NCBI GenBank assembly: GCA_905182985.1
Contig: CAJJDN010000151.1
Location: 6,766-70,765 of the forward strand
Length of the DNA stretch: 64,000 bases
Source of the DNA: Paramecium sonneborni
Taxonomy: Eukaryota > Ciliophora > Oligohymenophorea > Peniculida > Parameciidae
Direction: 5' to 3'
Each line of letters starts with the position of its first letter. Position 1 is the first letter of the stretch. The position numbers were made by a program, and so were the translations under genes. Below are positions 50,205 to 64,000 of the stretch, piece after piece. The notes under the pieces are model-generated. The model was not told where the DNA came from and searched no databases. It was given only the letters and a program-made list of their open reading frames with translations.

Positions 50205-52073
50205 TATCTTTCCAATCTGTCCAGTCAAAAATAAGAAAATACCAACAAATCTTTTTCCTCCAAATTTTTATACATTTTTTTCTCCATTCTAATGTTACGC
50301 CTTTATATTATGCAAAAAGATCAAATGTCAATGATTCAATTTAAATATCTAAAAATATCATGTATTTATTGGGTATGATTGAATTATTTGTTTAATTTTT
50401 TCTAAATTGTAACCCCATTAGCAAATCCTTTGAAAATATATCCTTCAACACCTGCTTTAATGAATATAAACCCAAGAATAATTTAAATCTGCCCCTATAT
50501 GCAAAGGATATCCCATTATTAAAATAGTAGTACTAAAAATTTGCTTGGTTTTGCTATCTTTTTTTTCATAAGTTTCTAAAGGTTTTCCTTCATAATTAAA
50601 ATTCCCTTTGAATAAATTAAGTAAACAATTGCCATTAAGTGAAATACAAGATTTTAAATATCCTGAAGCACTTCCATCTTTAACGTCTCCTTTAAATTCT
50701 GCTTACAATCCAACTTTATATTTAAATATGGTGGCTTCTTTAAGAGTTCTTTTTTAGTCGAAAATATTAGAGTTACATTCCCCTTATTAACTTTCATATT
50801 CAGTTTAAGAAACTGATTGAAAATCTCCCTTTTCTTCTTCTAATAATCGATGACCTTCTTAATCTTAAACTAAATCTTGTGTTTAATCTTATTAACTAAG
50901 TATTTTATCTTATAAATCTTAAATTGAATAATATTGAATAGTTTATTTATTTTAAATTTCAGAAAGAACATTTGTCAATTCTTCATCAGATTTTGTTTCT
51001 ACAGTCATTAAATTTGAGTCATTTGTAAGTTCTGTCTCTAATTTATCAGTTAAATCATCATCATTTTGATTAACATCATTTGTTTATACGGTATTACTAA
51101 ATTTAGAATTAGTAGTTATATGTGAAGTAGTTAAATAATTGTTATTATCTAAAATTGTTTCTTATGATTGTTCAAACATATCAAATAAATTGATTCCTTT
51201 AGAACTACCATCTATTTAATCTGATTATGATATCGTTTTTTTAATTACAGTATTACCAAACCATTATTTTGTTTAACTTGACTTAGGAACAAATGCTTCC
51301 TTACCAATATAATAAACATTAGTATAATCTTCTTTCAGTAATCTATTACCGTCAGTTCCAGGAAGATTTGTTGATTCAGCTATATTAGGAGCAATGTGTA
51401 TAATATTAGATACTAAAGGTTAAAGCATTAGATCTGGAATCTCAGCTGGTATTCCAATTTACTAGACAGCTCCAGTTTATTAATCAGTAACTACTGTTAC
51501 TAATGGTACCTCATTTATATTTCCACATTCTTCAGCAGGAATTCCTTCACATTAATCTATATCTTCAGTTGATTTAATTTATTATAAAATTCTTAATGAT
51601 TTCTAAATTTATTATTCTATTTCTGTATTCTAATCAAACATTTCATTATATTCTCTAGATCCATCAGAATTCTATTTAAAGGTTCTAACTTTCAAGCTTG
51701 TCAACATTAACAAACTAGAGGCATTCTTTTCATTTACATCATTAACCACTCTTTTTGTTTTCATTTAAATCTCAGTACAATTTTACATTCCCTCATTCGT
51801 ATGGTACATACAAATTTCATCAACTTATTAAAATTCATCTCTTTAGAATTTTTTTAATGTTGGAGCAGAACTACTCTTTTAACTTAGATAAATGCCTAAA
51901 AATATTCCAATACCACCTAAAACAAAAAAAGAAACACTGAAAGATATCCATTTACATTTTGTTGTGAAATATTTCTTACTTAATTCTTTCTATTCAGTTT
52001 ATTTTACTTATAAACCAGGACTATTTGCTAAAATTATCTCCTACTTTTCTTCTTCCTTGTTTGATTATTCCAT
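50084..52073 (-). CDS. Type II membrane protein with Gln/Asn-rich ectodomain
   Basis: About 646 residues; two introns (17 nt at 50455-50471 and 32 nt near 50170) leave exactly 647 codons. A charged cytosolic N terminus (MEQSNKEEEKQEIILANSP) precedes one helix (ISFSVSFFVLGGIGIFLGIY), then a long polar ectodomain rich in Gln, Asn, Asp and Glu with scattered Cys (CEGIPAEECGNINEV; LKSCISLNGNCLLNLF). The last 80 residues are rich in Trp and Lys (EWRKKCIKIWRKKICWYF, FDWTDWKDIY), a pattern I associate with ciliate secretory-path proteins. No family name. Its 3' end falls in the overlap block and appears again at 48912-49032. Confidence 0.65.
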
Positions 52074-52160
52074 TTTTGATTTTGAAATATTATTAATTAC
52101 AAATCTCATCTTCTTATTTTACATACATACGAAAAAAGATATTATAAATAGAATAAAAAT

Positions 52161-52436
52161 TCAATTAAGAATTAATTATTCAGTCAAATTGCATTTAATA
52201 TTTATATTATTTTATATTTTTAATTATAATGCTTTTTACTCCTGAAACGAAGCTTCTTTAAATAAAAACTCTTTCAATCTTGGTTCTTCAAATGAATAAA
52301 TTAGTCCTTCTTGAAATTCTAGGTTAAACGAAGATAAAAAAAATTAATCTATAATAATAAAATATAATTATGTAATTATTATCTTTACTTATTTAAGAAA
52401 ATGCTTCTTAAGTGACTCAAATTTTAAAATCTTCAT
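52161..52436 (-). CDS. Possible small ORF, 91 residues
   Basis: Frame MKILKFESLKKHFLKQ... to LTEQLILN, ended by TGA. The central FNLEFQEGLIYSFEEP and KEFLFKEASFQEQKALQLK look coding. It lies just upstream of the type II membrane protein gene on the same strand and may be a separate small gene or an extra 5' exon region. Not recognised. Confidence 0.4.
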
Positions 52437-53313
52437 CTCAATTAATTTAAACTCTCTTATTACAATATATTAGAATCTATTATTCTATATAGTTAATATA
52501 GTTGCAGACTAATCTAAAATAATAATTAAGAATAATCAAATGTAACAAAATTTTTATGATTTCAAATAGACCAAAAGATCTTTCTCAGCATTCAATGACC
52601 AATAAAGACAAAGAAAAAGTTTTAGTTGTCTTAATTTTTTCTAATTTAAAATATTTATTATTATATTAATTTTTAAATGGATAGATGTTGTGTTTAAAAG
52701 CAATTATATGTATAGACAAAGAATTTCGCAGATTTAAATTTTGAAATAATTATAAATGCTTATGAAAATTGTTTTCTCTTAAATTCTTCACTTTGAAAAT
52801 AAATATTTTTAATATAATTTATTGATTAGATAGGGAAGACATGTGAGATTTTTCATTTTGATTTTTGCTTCAAATTACTCATTATTCATATTTCCAAATT
52901 TCCAAATGAAGAAGGTTTGCTACATTAATTAATCTTGAGACAAAATATTGATGAAATTTTGAAACTCATATAGCAAAATTTTTATTGTGCTCAAACCTAA
53001 CTCATTGGTTAGAGTTTAGAATTTTTTCATATAGGCTTCTGAAAGAAGTTAATCATTTTATTTAAATTTATTAAAAATAATTAGATAAATTAAATTATTA
53101 CATCAAGTGATAATATAATAAATATATATTAATTTAGGAATTCTCTTTCTTTTTATCTTATGAGCTTTTCGAATCCTTGAGTAATTTAATTTTTGAGAAT
53201 TAATGATTAATTATCAAAATCATTTAATTAGTACCTTACTATCTAATCAAACAAATCAGATATATATAGATATTCAATTAGATAATAGAGCAAACCAAAT
53301 AAAAAATATTTCA
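52437..53313. other. AT-rich intergenic, no gene seen
   Basis: No frame with convincing coding character and no repeats beyond A/T runs. Confidence 0.5.
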
Positions 53314-53705
53314 TCAATTTGGTTAAATTAATTAAACTATTATATGCTACATCCATAATTAATTATATTTTATAATTTACATATGAAATGTAATTAAATT
53401 TAGAGTTATAATGTAAATTACATTTATGTAATACTAATAGTTCAAGGTTTTTAATAATGCTCTCTCCGCTAATCTATCCATTCTATGCAATAGATTCTGT
53501 ATGAACATAATAAGTTTCTCAAAAGAAGTGCAAAAATTGGACATCCAAAAATAGTTATAAATTATTTAATCATTGAATTTTATCTTCTTATCTTTTAAAA
53601 TGTTTGATTAAAAGTATGATTTAAGCCATAAATAGTATCTTTGTTTTAGTATAGTGTATAACTTGTAGCAATCCTTAGAAGTAGTTTAACATTTTATAAT
53701 TTGAT
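53314..53705 (-). CDS. Possible ORF, about 125 codons
   Basis: A minus-strand frame without TGA reads CYKLYTILKQRYYLWLK, FWMSNFCTSFEKLIMFIQN and LLHRMDRLAERALLKTLN before running into AT-rich codons and TGA at 53314. The middle is an amphipathic helix and looks coding. The 5' end is unclear; it lies about 160 nt beyond the CDK11-like stop. Not recognised. Confidence 0.35.
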
Positions 53706-53724
53706 AATGAAGGATTTATTATTC

Positions 53725-54917
53725 TTTTTAACAATGAAATTAATCTTAGAAATAAAAAGTATAGTAAAAACTGTCTAAATTGTTAATAGAGTAATAAAAG
53801 TAAGATTTAATTTTATAATCAGATAAGTTTTGTATATTATTCATAAAATTAAAAATGCATTTAATTATCACTTTTTGACCTTCTTTCGGACATCATCTCT
53901 ATTAACTTCATTTAAAGGAGGAAAAGTTGGCATCAAATCTTCACTTAAAGGTAGTGGTTATTCTGAAAACCATGGATGTTTTAAGGCATCTGATGCTTCG
54001 ATTCTCTTTTCAGGATCTAAAGTTAACATTTTCTTAAGAAGATCATAACCCCATTCGGAAAGTTAGAATTCTTTAGAAATTATATCTTGTAACTTGACTC
54101 CTGGGTATTTAGGTATAGTTCTCAAAGGACCAGCCAAAGTTATATTCTTTATAATTATTATTCATACTTTTAATCCAGGCCATGTTTCTTCGGTTGGAGT
54201 ACCTAAGATTCTGAATATATGTTCTAATTATTCCATTTCCTTCTGACCTTTAAATAATTGATCTTTCAAGAGTAGCTCTCCAAATATACAACCAGCTGAC
54301 CAAATATCAATTTTATGATTGTATTTTGGAATACTAAGTAGCAATTCAGGTGCTCGATACCATAATGTCACCACTTTAAGAGTGTATGGTTTGTTTCTTT
54401 GACATCGTCTACCTAATCCGAAATCACATACTTTCAGTTATCCTTTATTGTTATACAACAAATTTGAAGTTTTCAAATCTCGGTGCATAACTGATTTTTA
54501 ATGGAAATGTTGTATTCCAAGTAGTAATTATCTAAGTAAACATTTTATTTCAGCTGTAGAGAATTAATACTTGGATCTTTCTATTAAATCTTTTAATTCA
54601 TGTTCCATATATTCCATGACCATAAATACTTTATCTGATCCCATAACAATTCGTTTGACTTTAACAATATTAGGATGATTAAGAGATAACAATAGATTAA
54701 ATTCTCGAATAGATGTAATTGGAAATCCTTCTTTATCGATGTGTTGACTAAATTTGATTTTTTTGATTGCTACTATTTCTCCTGTTAACATATCTCGTGC
54801 TCTAAATACTTCACCATAACTAATTTTAAAAATAAGATATTAATTACACTCCTTCATGAATACGATTAAGTTTTTGATATCCTTCAATAGTATCACAGCC
54901 TTCAACTAAACCACAAA
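53725..54917. repeat. Left copy of 1,193-bp contig overlap (assembly join 3)
   Basis: Identical by eye to 54919-56111 (offset 1194), with a single N at 54918 where the left copy ends. It contains most of the CDK11-like gene (53868-54917), which is cut at the N. It should not be counted as a second kinase gene. Confidence 0.95.
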
Positions 54918-54918
54918 N

Positions 54919-56111
54919 TTTTTAACAATGAAATTAATCTTAGAAATAAAAAGTATAGTAAAAACTGTCTAAATTGTTAATAGAGTAATAAAAGTAAGAT
55001 TTAATTTTATAATCAGATAAGTTTTGTATATTATTCATAAAATTAAAAATGCATTTAATTATCACTTTTTGACCTTCTTTCGGACATCATCTCTATTAAC
55101 TTCATTTAAAGGAGGAAAAGTTGGCATCAAATCTTCACTTAAAGGTAGTGGTTATTCTGAAAACCATGGATGTTTTAAGGCATCTGATGCTTCGATTCTC
55201 TTTTCAGGATCTAAAGTTAACATTTTCTTAAGAAGATCATAACCCCATTCGGAAAGTTAGAATTCTTTAGAAATTATATCTTGTAACTTGACTCCTGGGT
55301 ATTTAGGTATAGTTCTCAAAGGACCAGCCAAAGTTATATTCTTTATAATTATTATTCATACTTTTAATCCAGGCCATGTTTCTTCGGTTGGAGTACCTAA
55401 GATTCTGAATATATGTTCTAATTATTCCATTTCCTTCTGACCTTTAAATAATTGATCTTTCAAGAGTAGCTCTCCAAATATACAACCAGCTGACCAAATA
55501 TCAATTTTATGATTGTATTTTGGAATACTAAGTAGCAATTCAGGTGCTCGATACCATAATGTCACCACTTTAAGAGTGTATGGTTTGTTTCTTTGACATC
55601 GTCTACCTAATCCGAAATCACATACTTTCAGTTATCCTTTATTGTTATACAACAAATTTGAAGTTTTCAAATCTCGGTGCATAACTGATTTTTAATGGAA
55701 ATGTTGTATTCCAAGTAGTAATTATCTAAGTAAACATTTTATTTCAGCTGTAGAGAATTAATACTTGGATCTTTCTATTAAATCTTTTAATTCATGTTCC
55801 ATATATTCCATGACCATAAATACTTTATCTGATCCCATAACAATTCGTTTGACTTTAACAATATTAGGATGATTAAGAGATAACAATAGATTAAATTCTC
55901 GAATAGATGTAATTGGAAATCCTTCTTTATCGATGTGTTGACTAAATTTGATTTTTTTGATTGCTACTATTTCTCCTGTTAACATATCTCGTGCTCTAAA
56001 TACTTCACCATAACTAATTTTAAAAATAAGATATTAATTACACTCCTTCATGAATACGATTAAGTTTTTGATATCCTTCAATAGTATCACAGCCTTCAAC
56101 TAAACCACAAA
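54919..56111. repeat. Right copy of 1,193-bp contig overlap (assembly join 3)
   Basis: Same sequence as 53725-54917; continues on the right into the intact 5' end of the kinase gene. Confidence 0.95.
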
Positions 56112-56313
56112 TTTTTCTTTTTTTTAATAAACGCATCTTATCTTAAGCTGTCATACTATCAAAATACTTTTCAACTTATTCTCTTTTACTTTAGTCATTT
56201 TATTAATTATTTTATTATTCATTATCACTACTATTGATTTCCATTTGTAAAATCTTTTCAATTTCATCAACATCATTAGTGTTATTATTATTGTTATTAC
56301 TATTATTGCTCAT
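55062..56313 (-). CDS. CDK11/PITSLRE-type cyclin-dependent kinase
   Basis: 400 residues, introns of 28 and 21 nt, exactly 401 codons. After an Asn/Asp/Gln-rich head of about 80 residues comes a complete kinase domain: glycine loop [13 protein letters not shown] (formed across the 28-nt intron), VAIKKIKF lysine, the cyclin-binding helix [13 protein letters not shown] (close to PITSLRE of CDK11), catalytic [17 protein letters not shown] and activation loop [17 protein letters not shown] with the regulatory Thr. The C terminus is basic. Human CDK11 acts in pre-mRNA splicing and cell-cycle control with cyclin L; CDK10 is the closest alternative. A truncated duplicate at 53868-54917 is an assembly copy. 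Confidence 0.93.
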
Positions 56314-56366
56314 AATTTATATGTATAATTAATATTATTTTATATTATAAATATTATTATTAATAT

Positions 56367-57963
<1,597 letters not shown>

Positions 57964-58365
57964 AAGCAATTGAGATATATAACTAATCCATCTTTATCTA
58001 CTTTCATTTAAAATATTTCATATAATCGCATATCAACTTAATAAAAAGTAAATAATCATACATTTAATGTTAATCTACAATAACAAATGCAATGTGAATT
58101 TTTATTACAAATCTATTTTGAAGCATATTTTTCTTAAGCAAACTCATAAATATCTAATTAGAATATTATTTTGATGTAAATATGTCTAAGACAAAATGTA
58201 ATATTCTGCAGTTTCAATTAATATTATCAATGTCAAGAACTCTGAATGTTTACATCTTAACACAGAATATTCAAATAAAACTTCTCTTCAAATGAAATTT
58301 TTTAAAGAGCAATTAGGAGGCTCTACTATTGTGTTCAAGACATCCATTTTAATAATAATATAATA
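57964..58365. other. Divergent promoter region (CDPK / kinesin)
   Basis: About 400 nt between the start of the CDPK gene (leftward) and the kinesin gene (rightward). AT-rich; no ORF or repeat of note. A short open stretch just beyond the CDPK start (MRLYEIFQMKVDKDG) has a further possible ATG and could be a longer 5' end of the CDPK. Confidence 0.45.
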
Positions 58366-59856
58366 ATGGAAAAAGAACTTAAGGATATTAGAGCTTATCA
58401 TCTAAAAGTTATTGAAGATAAACTAATTGAATTAATTACTCATAAAAGCAGAATACTTGGAGTCTAAAGTGAAGAGGTAGGAGAATTTAAATAAAATTTT
58501 GATGAATTCAAACCACTTACTTAAACAATTCAAAAAACTACCCGGGAATATTTAACAGAATTTCAAATTAAATTAGATGAGGCTGATAGATAAGCTATCT
58601 AATAATTCCACCAATAGTAGGATCAATTAGAATATCATGCTGGTCGATTAAACTAGTAACAGAATCAAATTTAATAGATCTAAGAATTATTTGAATAACA
58701 AACTAAATAAAGATTATAAATAAATGAAATGCAAAAAGCTTAAGAAAGAATGGTTTAAGAATTACAGTAAATCAAAGAAGAACTTGAATAAAAGAAATTC
58801 TTAAAGCAATAACTTATTAATAATTTTAAATTAAGTTAATAACAATAAATTCAATTACAATAGGAACTTAAAGATACTGAGCATTAAAAGAGATATTGGA
58901 ACAATCTTCTATAAGAAGCTAAGGGTAACATTCGTGTTTATTGTCGTATTCGACCTAATTCATAAGAGGACATGTTAGTATTGAATGGTGAATGTTCTTT
59001 AGTACTTAAATTTCCTGAGAGATTTTTAAAATCCACGAATTGTTAAAAGGAAAGCAGTTTTAATTTTGAACATATTTTTAGTTAGGATGCTGACTAATTA
59101 GACATATATAATGAACTATCAGATTTAGTTTAAAATGTGGTTGATGGTCATAATGTGTGTATTTTTGCTTATGGTTAAACTGGATCAGGGAAAACATATA
59201 CAATGCAAGGTGATGATCATAATATAGGTGTTATACCAAGAGCTGTTGAATAAATATATAAAGAAAGATTAGGAATGTTAGAACTTGGATGGCAAACTAA
59301 TATTAGAGTTGGGTTTCAAGAAATTTATAATGAATAAAGTAGAGATTTAATTACTAATTAAAAGTGTGATGAAGTTAAGTTATTGGATGTAAAAGATATT
59401 TATGAAGTGGTAGAACATTTTAATACTGCAAAGAAAAATAGATAAGTTGCAGAAACTCTTAGTAATGAAGTATCCTCTAGAAGTCATTTTATATTTTAAT
59501 TAAATTTATAAGGACATATGGGAGATAAGCAAATTAATTCAACTTTAAATTTAATTGATTTAGCTGGTTCTGAGAGAGCAAATGTAGCAAAAACAGAAGG
59601 AGACAGATTTACTGAAACTAAAGCTATTAATAAATCATTAAGTGCATTAGGTGATGTTTTTAATGCACTTTACACCAAATAATAACATGTACCATTTAGA
59701 AATAGTAAATTGACGTTTTCATTATATAAATATATGGAAGGTAGTTCTAAAACCTTAATGATGGTGAACATATCATCTAGATCAGAAGATTTTTAATAAA
59801 CACTTGCAAGTCTTAGATTTGCAGAAAAAGTAAAATCTTGTTAAATTAAAAAATGA
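58366..59856 (+). CDS. Kinesin-14 (C-terminal motor)
   Basis: 496 residues, a single uninterrupted frame. The first 180 residues are a Gln/Glu/Lys-rich coiled coil, then the class-14 junction [15 protein letters not shown] and a complete motor: P-loop [16 protein letters not shown], switch [12 protein letters not shown], switch [12 protein letters not shown], and the end [13 protein letters not shown] motor at the C terminus after a coiled coil marks kinesin-14, the minus-end-directed class that works in spindles and microtubule organisation. The protein ends a few residues after the motor. The tail is shorter than the usual 300 or more residues of the family. The next gene on the same strand starts only 18 nt after the stop. 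Confidence 0.93.
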
Positions 59857-59874
59857 ATTATAAATATTATATAT

Positions 59875-62800
59875 ATGTTATTATTATTTTTGTTGTTCAT
59901 TCCATCATTTACATTGTATTGCTGTATTAATATATAATCTAATTGAGACTAGAACAACTAAACCATATATGCATCAACATACGAGAGAAAGGAATGGGAT
60001 TTGAATAGATTCTTTTATGGTGAAGATCTCACATTTTCATTAAATGGGAATGAGGAAAATTTCGATATTCTTCCATTACTTTAACCTTTAGAGGGTACTC
60101 AAATGGATTTAAGTAGATATAACATATATCAATATTAGGTAATGTTACACTAATAGATGTTAATTCAATGAAGAGAGGAGAATTCGAAACAAATTAAATG
60201 GCTATTTTAATAAAGAATGAATCCATTTATTAAATAAGATATCCATCAATCAATACTGTTTATTTTGAAACAGATTAACCATGTTCTTTTGTTAGAGTGA
60301 TATAATAAGATATAATCTTATTAGCAGATACTAGAAAATTTTGGATTGCAAAATAATCTAATTATTACTAAATTGATAGTTTAATCTTAAATATTGATGT
60401 AGAAGATCGAAAAATTCTAATTGTCTCTAAAAATGATGTTCAAATTTATTATTATAATGATTCTTTCGATTACTTTAATGCCATTATTAATTAAACAATG
60501 TTAAAAACTTTAATGCCTTTTGCAAATAAATCATTTGAAATTATTGATGCTTAATTGGCTAATTATAACTAATTAGTTCTTTTAGATAAATTTTATGGAG
60601 TCATTATTTTAGAGAGTATTACATTAGATTAATTTTCATTGATACATCATCATAATTACTCTTATTATACTACTTATAATGCTATGAGTCTTTTATTTGA
60701 AGATATAAGTTATTAAATTGTTGTTACTGCTATGTAAAATTCCATTTTTGTACTCTCTTCCACTCAAGTAGATTATTTTTATTGGATAAATTAAGTCAAC
60801 ATAACTTAATTTAATATAGCTGCTTTGAGAGTAAATAGTTATTAAAAATATTTCTGTTTTTATAATTCAACTTATCTGAGTATTTATAATCTAGTAAGCA
60901 TGATAAAAGTGTCATAAAAATCATTTGAAAAACCAGTTTTATTAGATTTTAATTATTTGCGAGCAAATATTTATCTTTTGACTGAAGATATGCAATAAAA
61001 TTATTATATCTCTTTTCCTATGTTAATAATGAAACCATTCACTTAACCTTCGAATGAATTTTTAAAACTTTAAGTTATTGCCACAGAAGAATCCTAATGT
61101 GTATTAACATTAAATTATATCATTTATGATTATTTAGATAATAATTTGTATTAAAAGTCTAATGTTATCAATTAAATAAAACCATTAGTGAATTATCCAA
61201 CATATCCATAAGTTTCTATCTTTAAAGAATTAGGAGTTACTGGTTCAAATATTAATGCAAATATATATCTTAATGATTAGAGTATAAAATTAAAATTAGG
61301 CTATTTGGAAGATTTAAAAGTTGATGGTATTATATGGCCTGAGAATATGCTTTTTGTTAGTATATTTTATAGCGGAAGTTTCACTTATTATGTAATTTAA
61401 GTGGAAAACTTAAAAGCCACCTTATATCAATGCAAAGAGTTCATTATTAATTATTAATTATAATGTTAAAAAGTTTAAGATTTTAATCCCAATAGACAAT
61501 TGGATCATGACTCATTTTAATGGATCGAAAGGGAAGTTGTGATTTTTGGATATATTTCTAAATTTAGACATACAATTGAGATATTCTAATTGAAATAATC
61601 AATTGTCTCTAAATTATTTGTTATCTCTACAAGTTTGAAAGATGAAAATTCATTAATAAATTCATTTTGTTTAACTGAACAATTGATATTTGTAGTACTA
61701 GAAAAGAAGAAAGAAATACATGTTTATTCATTATAAGATAAAGAATATATCTATACAATCAAATAATCAGATGTCGAGCCTTATTAATTAAGTCCAAAAT
61801 TTGTGAGAGTTGACAAATAATAGTATTTGATAATCATAGCTAATTAAGATTCTTTAATTGCAGGATTCTTATATAATAAATTTTTTGTAGTTTATTACCA
61901 GTCTTTTCCAGAATGTAGATAAATTGAAGTAGGTCTAACAAGTTACTCAATATTTGTAGCTTTACATTTTGGTCACTAATAGGAACTTAGAGAATATAGT
62001 ATAAAGAAAAGATAAGTATCATTTTTGAAGAAAATCCCACTGTTCCATTACATCCTATAAACTCCATTGTAGATGATGTCATCATTGGATTAAATAATAA
62101 TCAGGGCATACACTCCAGTTCTACAATAAACAGTATTATTAGTGTATTAACCAGATACAAATTTGAGGGAGTCTCTAGTAACTCATATTCCATTAGGTGA
62201 TTATATAAAGGATACATTAAGATTAGGAATTACAAAGGTTTATTATTATGGTTTATTGATACATGCTAGTTCTAAATTTGGGATAAAGAATTTGTTAGTT
62301 TATAGAAATTTTTAAGCAGTTATTTCATCAGAATGGAATGATGAATATATTCATAAAAAAGAATTATTAATACATTATGATTCCATTGATTCTCCAGAAC
62401 AAATAGAATTTAAATAGAATGTAACATTTTTGAATTTAATGACAAATATTTTGGCAACAATAAGTAATGAGAGTTTGTTAATTAATTAAGCAGCAATAAA
62501 AATATCTAATGATTGGTTTAAAGGATAGATAATTAAGTATTAGGCTGAATGTTAATAATGTTAAGATTAAATTCTACTTACATAAAAAATTGATTTGATT
62601 TAGAGTTTAGAGTATTATTCAAGCTTTTTAGATGAATGTAAATTAGATGAGGATTATTTTGTTTTTATGACTACAAATCAATTGATATTTTTGGATTCTG
62701 CTCATTATGTAAAACATCCAGCTTTCTATTTCAACTTAGATCTCTAATTTACACCTTAGAAAATATGGTGTAAAAAGGATACAATATTAATTACTGGTTA

Positions 62801-64000
62801 AACTACGACATTCTAAGGTTTTCTATAGATGGTTAAATTTTAAGATTAATAATATTAAATGATTGGGGAACCTTTTTAAATCAAGCTGAATATATAACTT
62901 ATTTAATTAGATATATTAGATGATGGCAATTTTATAATATTGGATAGTCATTAAATTATCGGAGGATATATGTACTACACTGCTAAAATATGTGCTTATC
63001 ATTATGAGTTTACCCCTCCTATAACTGTATCATATACATAAACTTCTTGTGTAGATTCAAGAAAATACAGAGATTTTTATGCATCCAGTTTCATCACTTA
63101 TAAAATTAATAATAAATATAGAGTATTCTTGAGTGATTTATAATAAGGTTTGTTCATATAAGATTTTCACTATATTGATAGTTCATTTTAATTTATAACA
63201 GCAGATTATGCTCTTTATAGAGTATCATTGAGATAACCTATAGAATAGATGATGGGATTAAATATTGATGATGAAGTACGATATCTAAAAGTGATTCGTA
63301 ATGGAGATCCATAAAACAATTTTTAAATTTTTAAAATGATTCTTCTAACTAATTCAATAGCTCATTTGTCGCTAGTGTTGTATTTTGAGGATGATGTATA
63401 TTAGAAACTAATTATAAATGAAATGTTTTAGAGATACTCTGATTTTGATGTATATTATGATGCTTCCTTAGAGAAAGATTATTTAGCATTGGCTTATTAA
63501 GCTAAATATTATACAATATGTATTTATAAATTGGGTTAGAAGTAATATCCAAATTTAAATTTAATGATTGGAGGAGTTGAAATAGTTTAATCTTATCCAA
63601 ATTAATTTTTTTCACTTCATAGTGATGAGAATGGATAGACACTGTTATAATTAAATAAAGAAAATAAAAAGCTGAATTTATATGTGGTTGATGAATATGC
63701 TACTCTTTCTTTTCTTGGGAATGCCACAGAATAACCTATTACCTTAACTGCAATTAATTAACTTACATAAGCTTCTATTATTCTAAATGTTTAGATGAGT
63801 ACTGTTGTTCTCACTAATTTGTAAATTATTTAATTATGTTAATATGTAGATATTGGATATTGTTAACCATTTTGTTTTGTGTTTTATTTTTCTTGGGTCT
63901 CTTAGCTCTCATTGTATACTAGAAACATAAGGGAGTCAAGAATCAAATTAAATAGTAGAGCAAAAGAAAAAAAGGTGATGTCTTCTATTTACATAATTAA
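59875..64000 (+). CDS. Large type I membrane protein, paralogue B (cut by window end)
   Basis: More than 1,340 residues; the frame is still open at the last base. Introns of 24 and 26 nt near the start and one of 29 nt just before the membrane helix join the frames. A signal peptide (MLLLFLLFIPSFTLY) leads a long Tyr/Gln/Asn-rich ectodomain of beta-type repeats. A C-terminal helix (WILLTILFCVLFFLGLLALI) and a basic tail (QQSKRKKGD) follow. The DWFKGQIIKYQAECQQCQD block matches paralogue A at 40607-44715, and size and layout agree. Function unknown; probably exported or surface-located. Confidence 0.85.

Noticed and set aside
51755..52245. Two overlapping plus-strand ORFs of 61 and 117 residues
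   Set aside because: They are antisense to the start and membrane helix of the type II protein gene.
53868..54917. Second CDK11-like kinase gene
   Set aside because: It is an exact copy that ends at the N at 54918; an unmerged contig overlap explains it.

Overview
This window is macronuclear-type DNA from a ciliate, most likely a Paramecium. Three things show this. Long conserved proteins can only be read if TAA and TAG mean glutamine and TGA alone is a stop. Introns are tiny (mostly 21-32 nt, GT...AG). Genes are packed very tightly: two convergent stop codons lie 6 nt apart near 4815, and one stop and the next start are 18 nt apart near 59865. The DNA is very AT-rich. The species cannot be named from the sequence alone. 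Coordinates given for genes include introns.

Layout. 300-6330: a SpoU/TrmH RNA methyltransferase, a mitochondrial acyl carrier protein, a two-helix membrane protein, a homospermidine synthase, a NUDIX hydrolase and an unknown protein. 6400-15156: one giant inositol-trisphosphate-receptor-type Ca2+ release channel. 15283-20147: a coiled-coil protein, mitochondrial ribosomal protein bL35, a second acyl carrier protein and another coiled-coil protein. 20913-24824: an RCC1-repeat protein. 25100-31780: mostly gene-poor, with a decayed J-domain gene, a multi-helix membrane protein and a decayed unknown gene. 31859-37073: COP9 signalosome subunit 5, a membrane protein, a folate-receptor-like protein and a VAP/MSP protein. 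37074-40606: gene-poor with small ORFs. 40607-44715: a large type I surface-type protein. 45541-52436: a 7TM receptor-like gene, a decayed ABC-transporter tail, a type II membrane protein and a small ORF. 53314-59856: a possible small ORF, CDK11-like kinase, CDPK and kinesin-14. 59875-end: a paralogue of the large type I protein, cut by the window edge.

The assembly holds three single-N joins (25535, 49033, 54918). At each, about 1.1-1.2 kb occurs on both sides of the N. Two are exact unmerged contig overlaps. The third has a short divergent tail on its left copy. Genes at these places (RCC1 5' end, ABC remnant, type II protein 3' end, CDK11) therefore appear twice or partly twice, and should be counted once.

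Functional themes are mitochondrial (two ACPs, bL35m), Ca2+ signalling (release channel, CDPK), cytoskeleton (kinesin-14, coiled coils) and surface or membrane proteins. Nothing suggests an operon or a linked pathway; neighbours look functionally independent, as is usual in ciliates. Two points deserve most attention: four candidate 17-nt introns, and the unusual selectivity filter of the Ca2+ channel.
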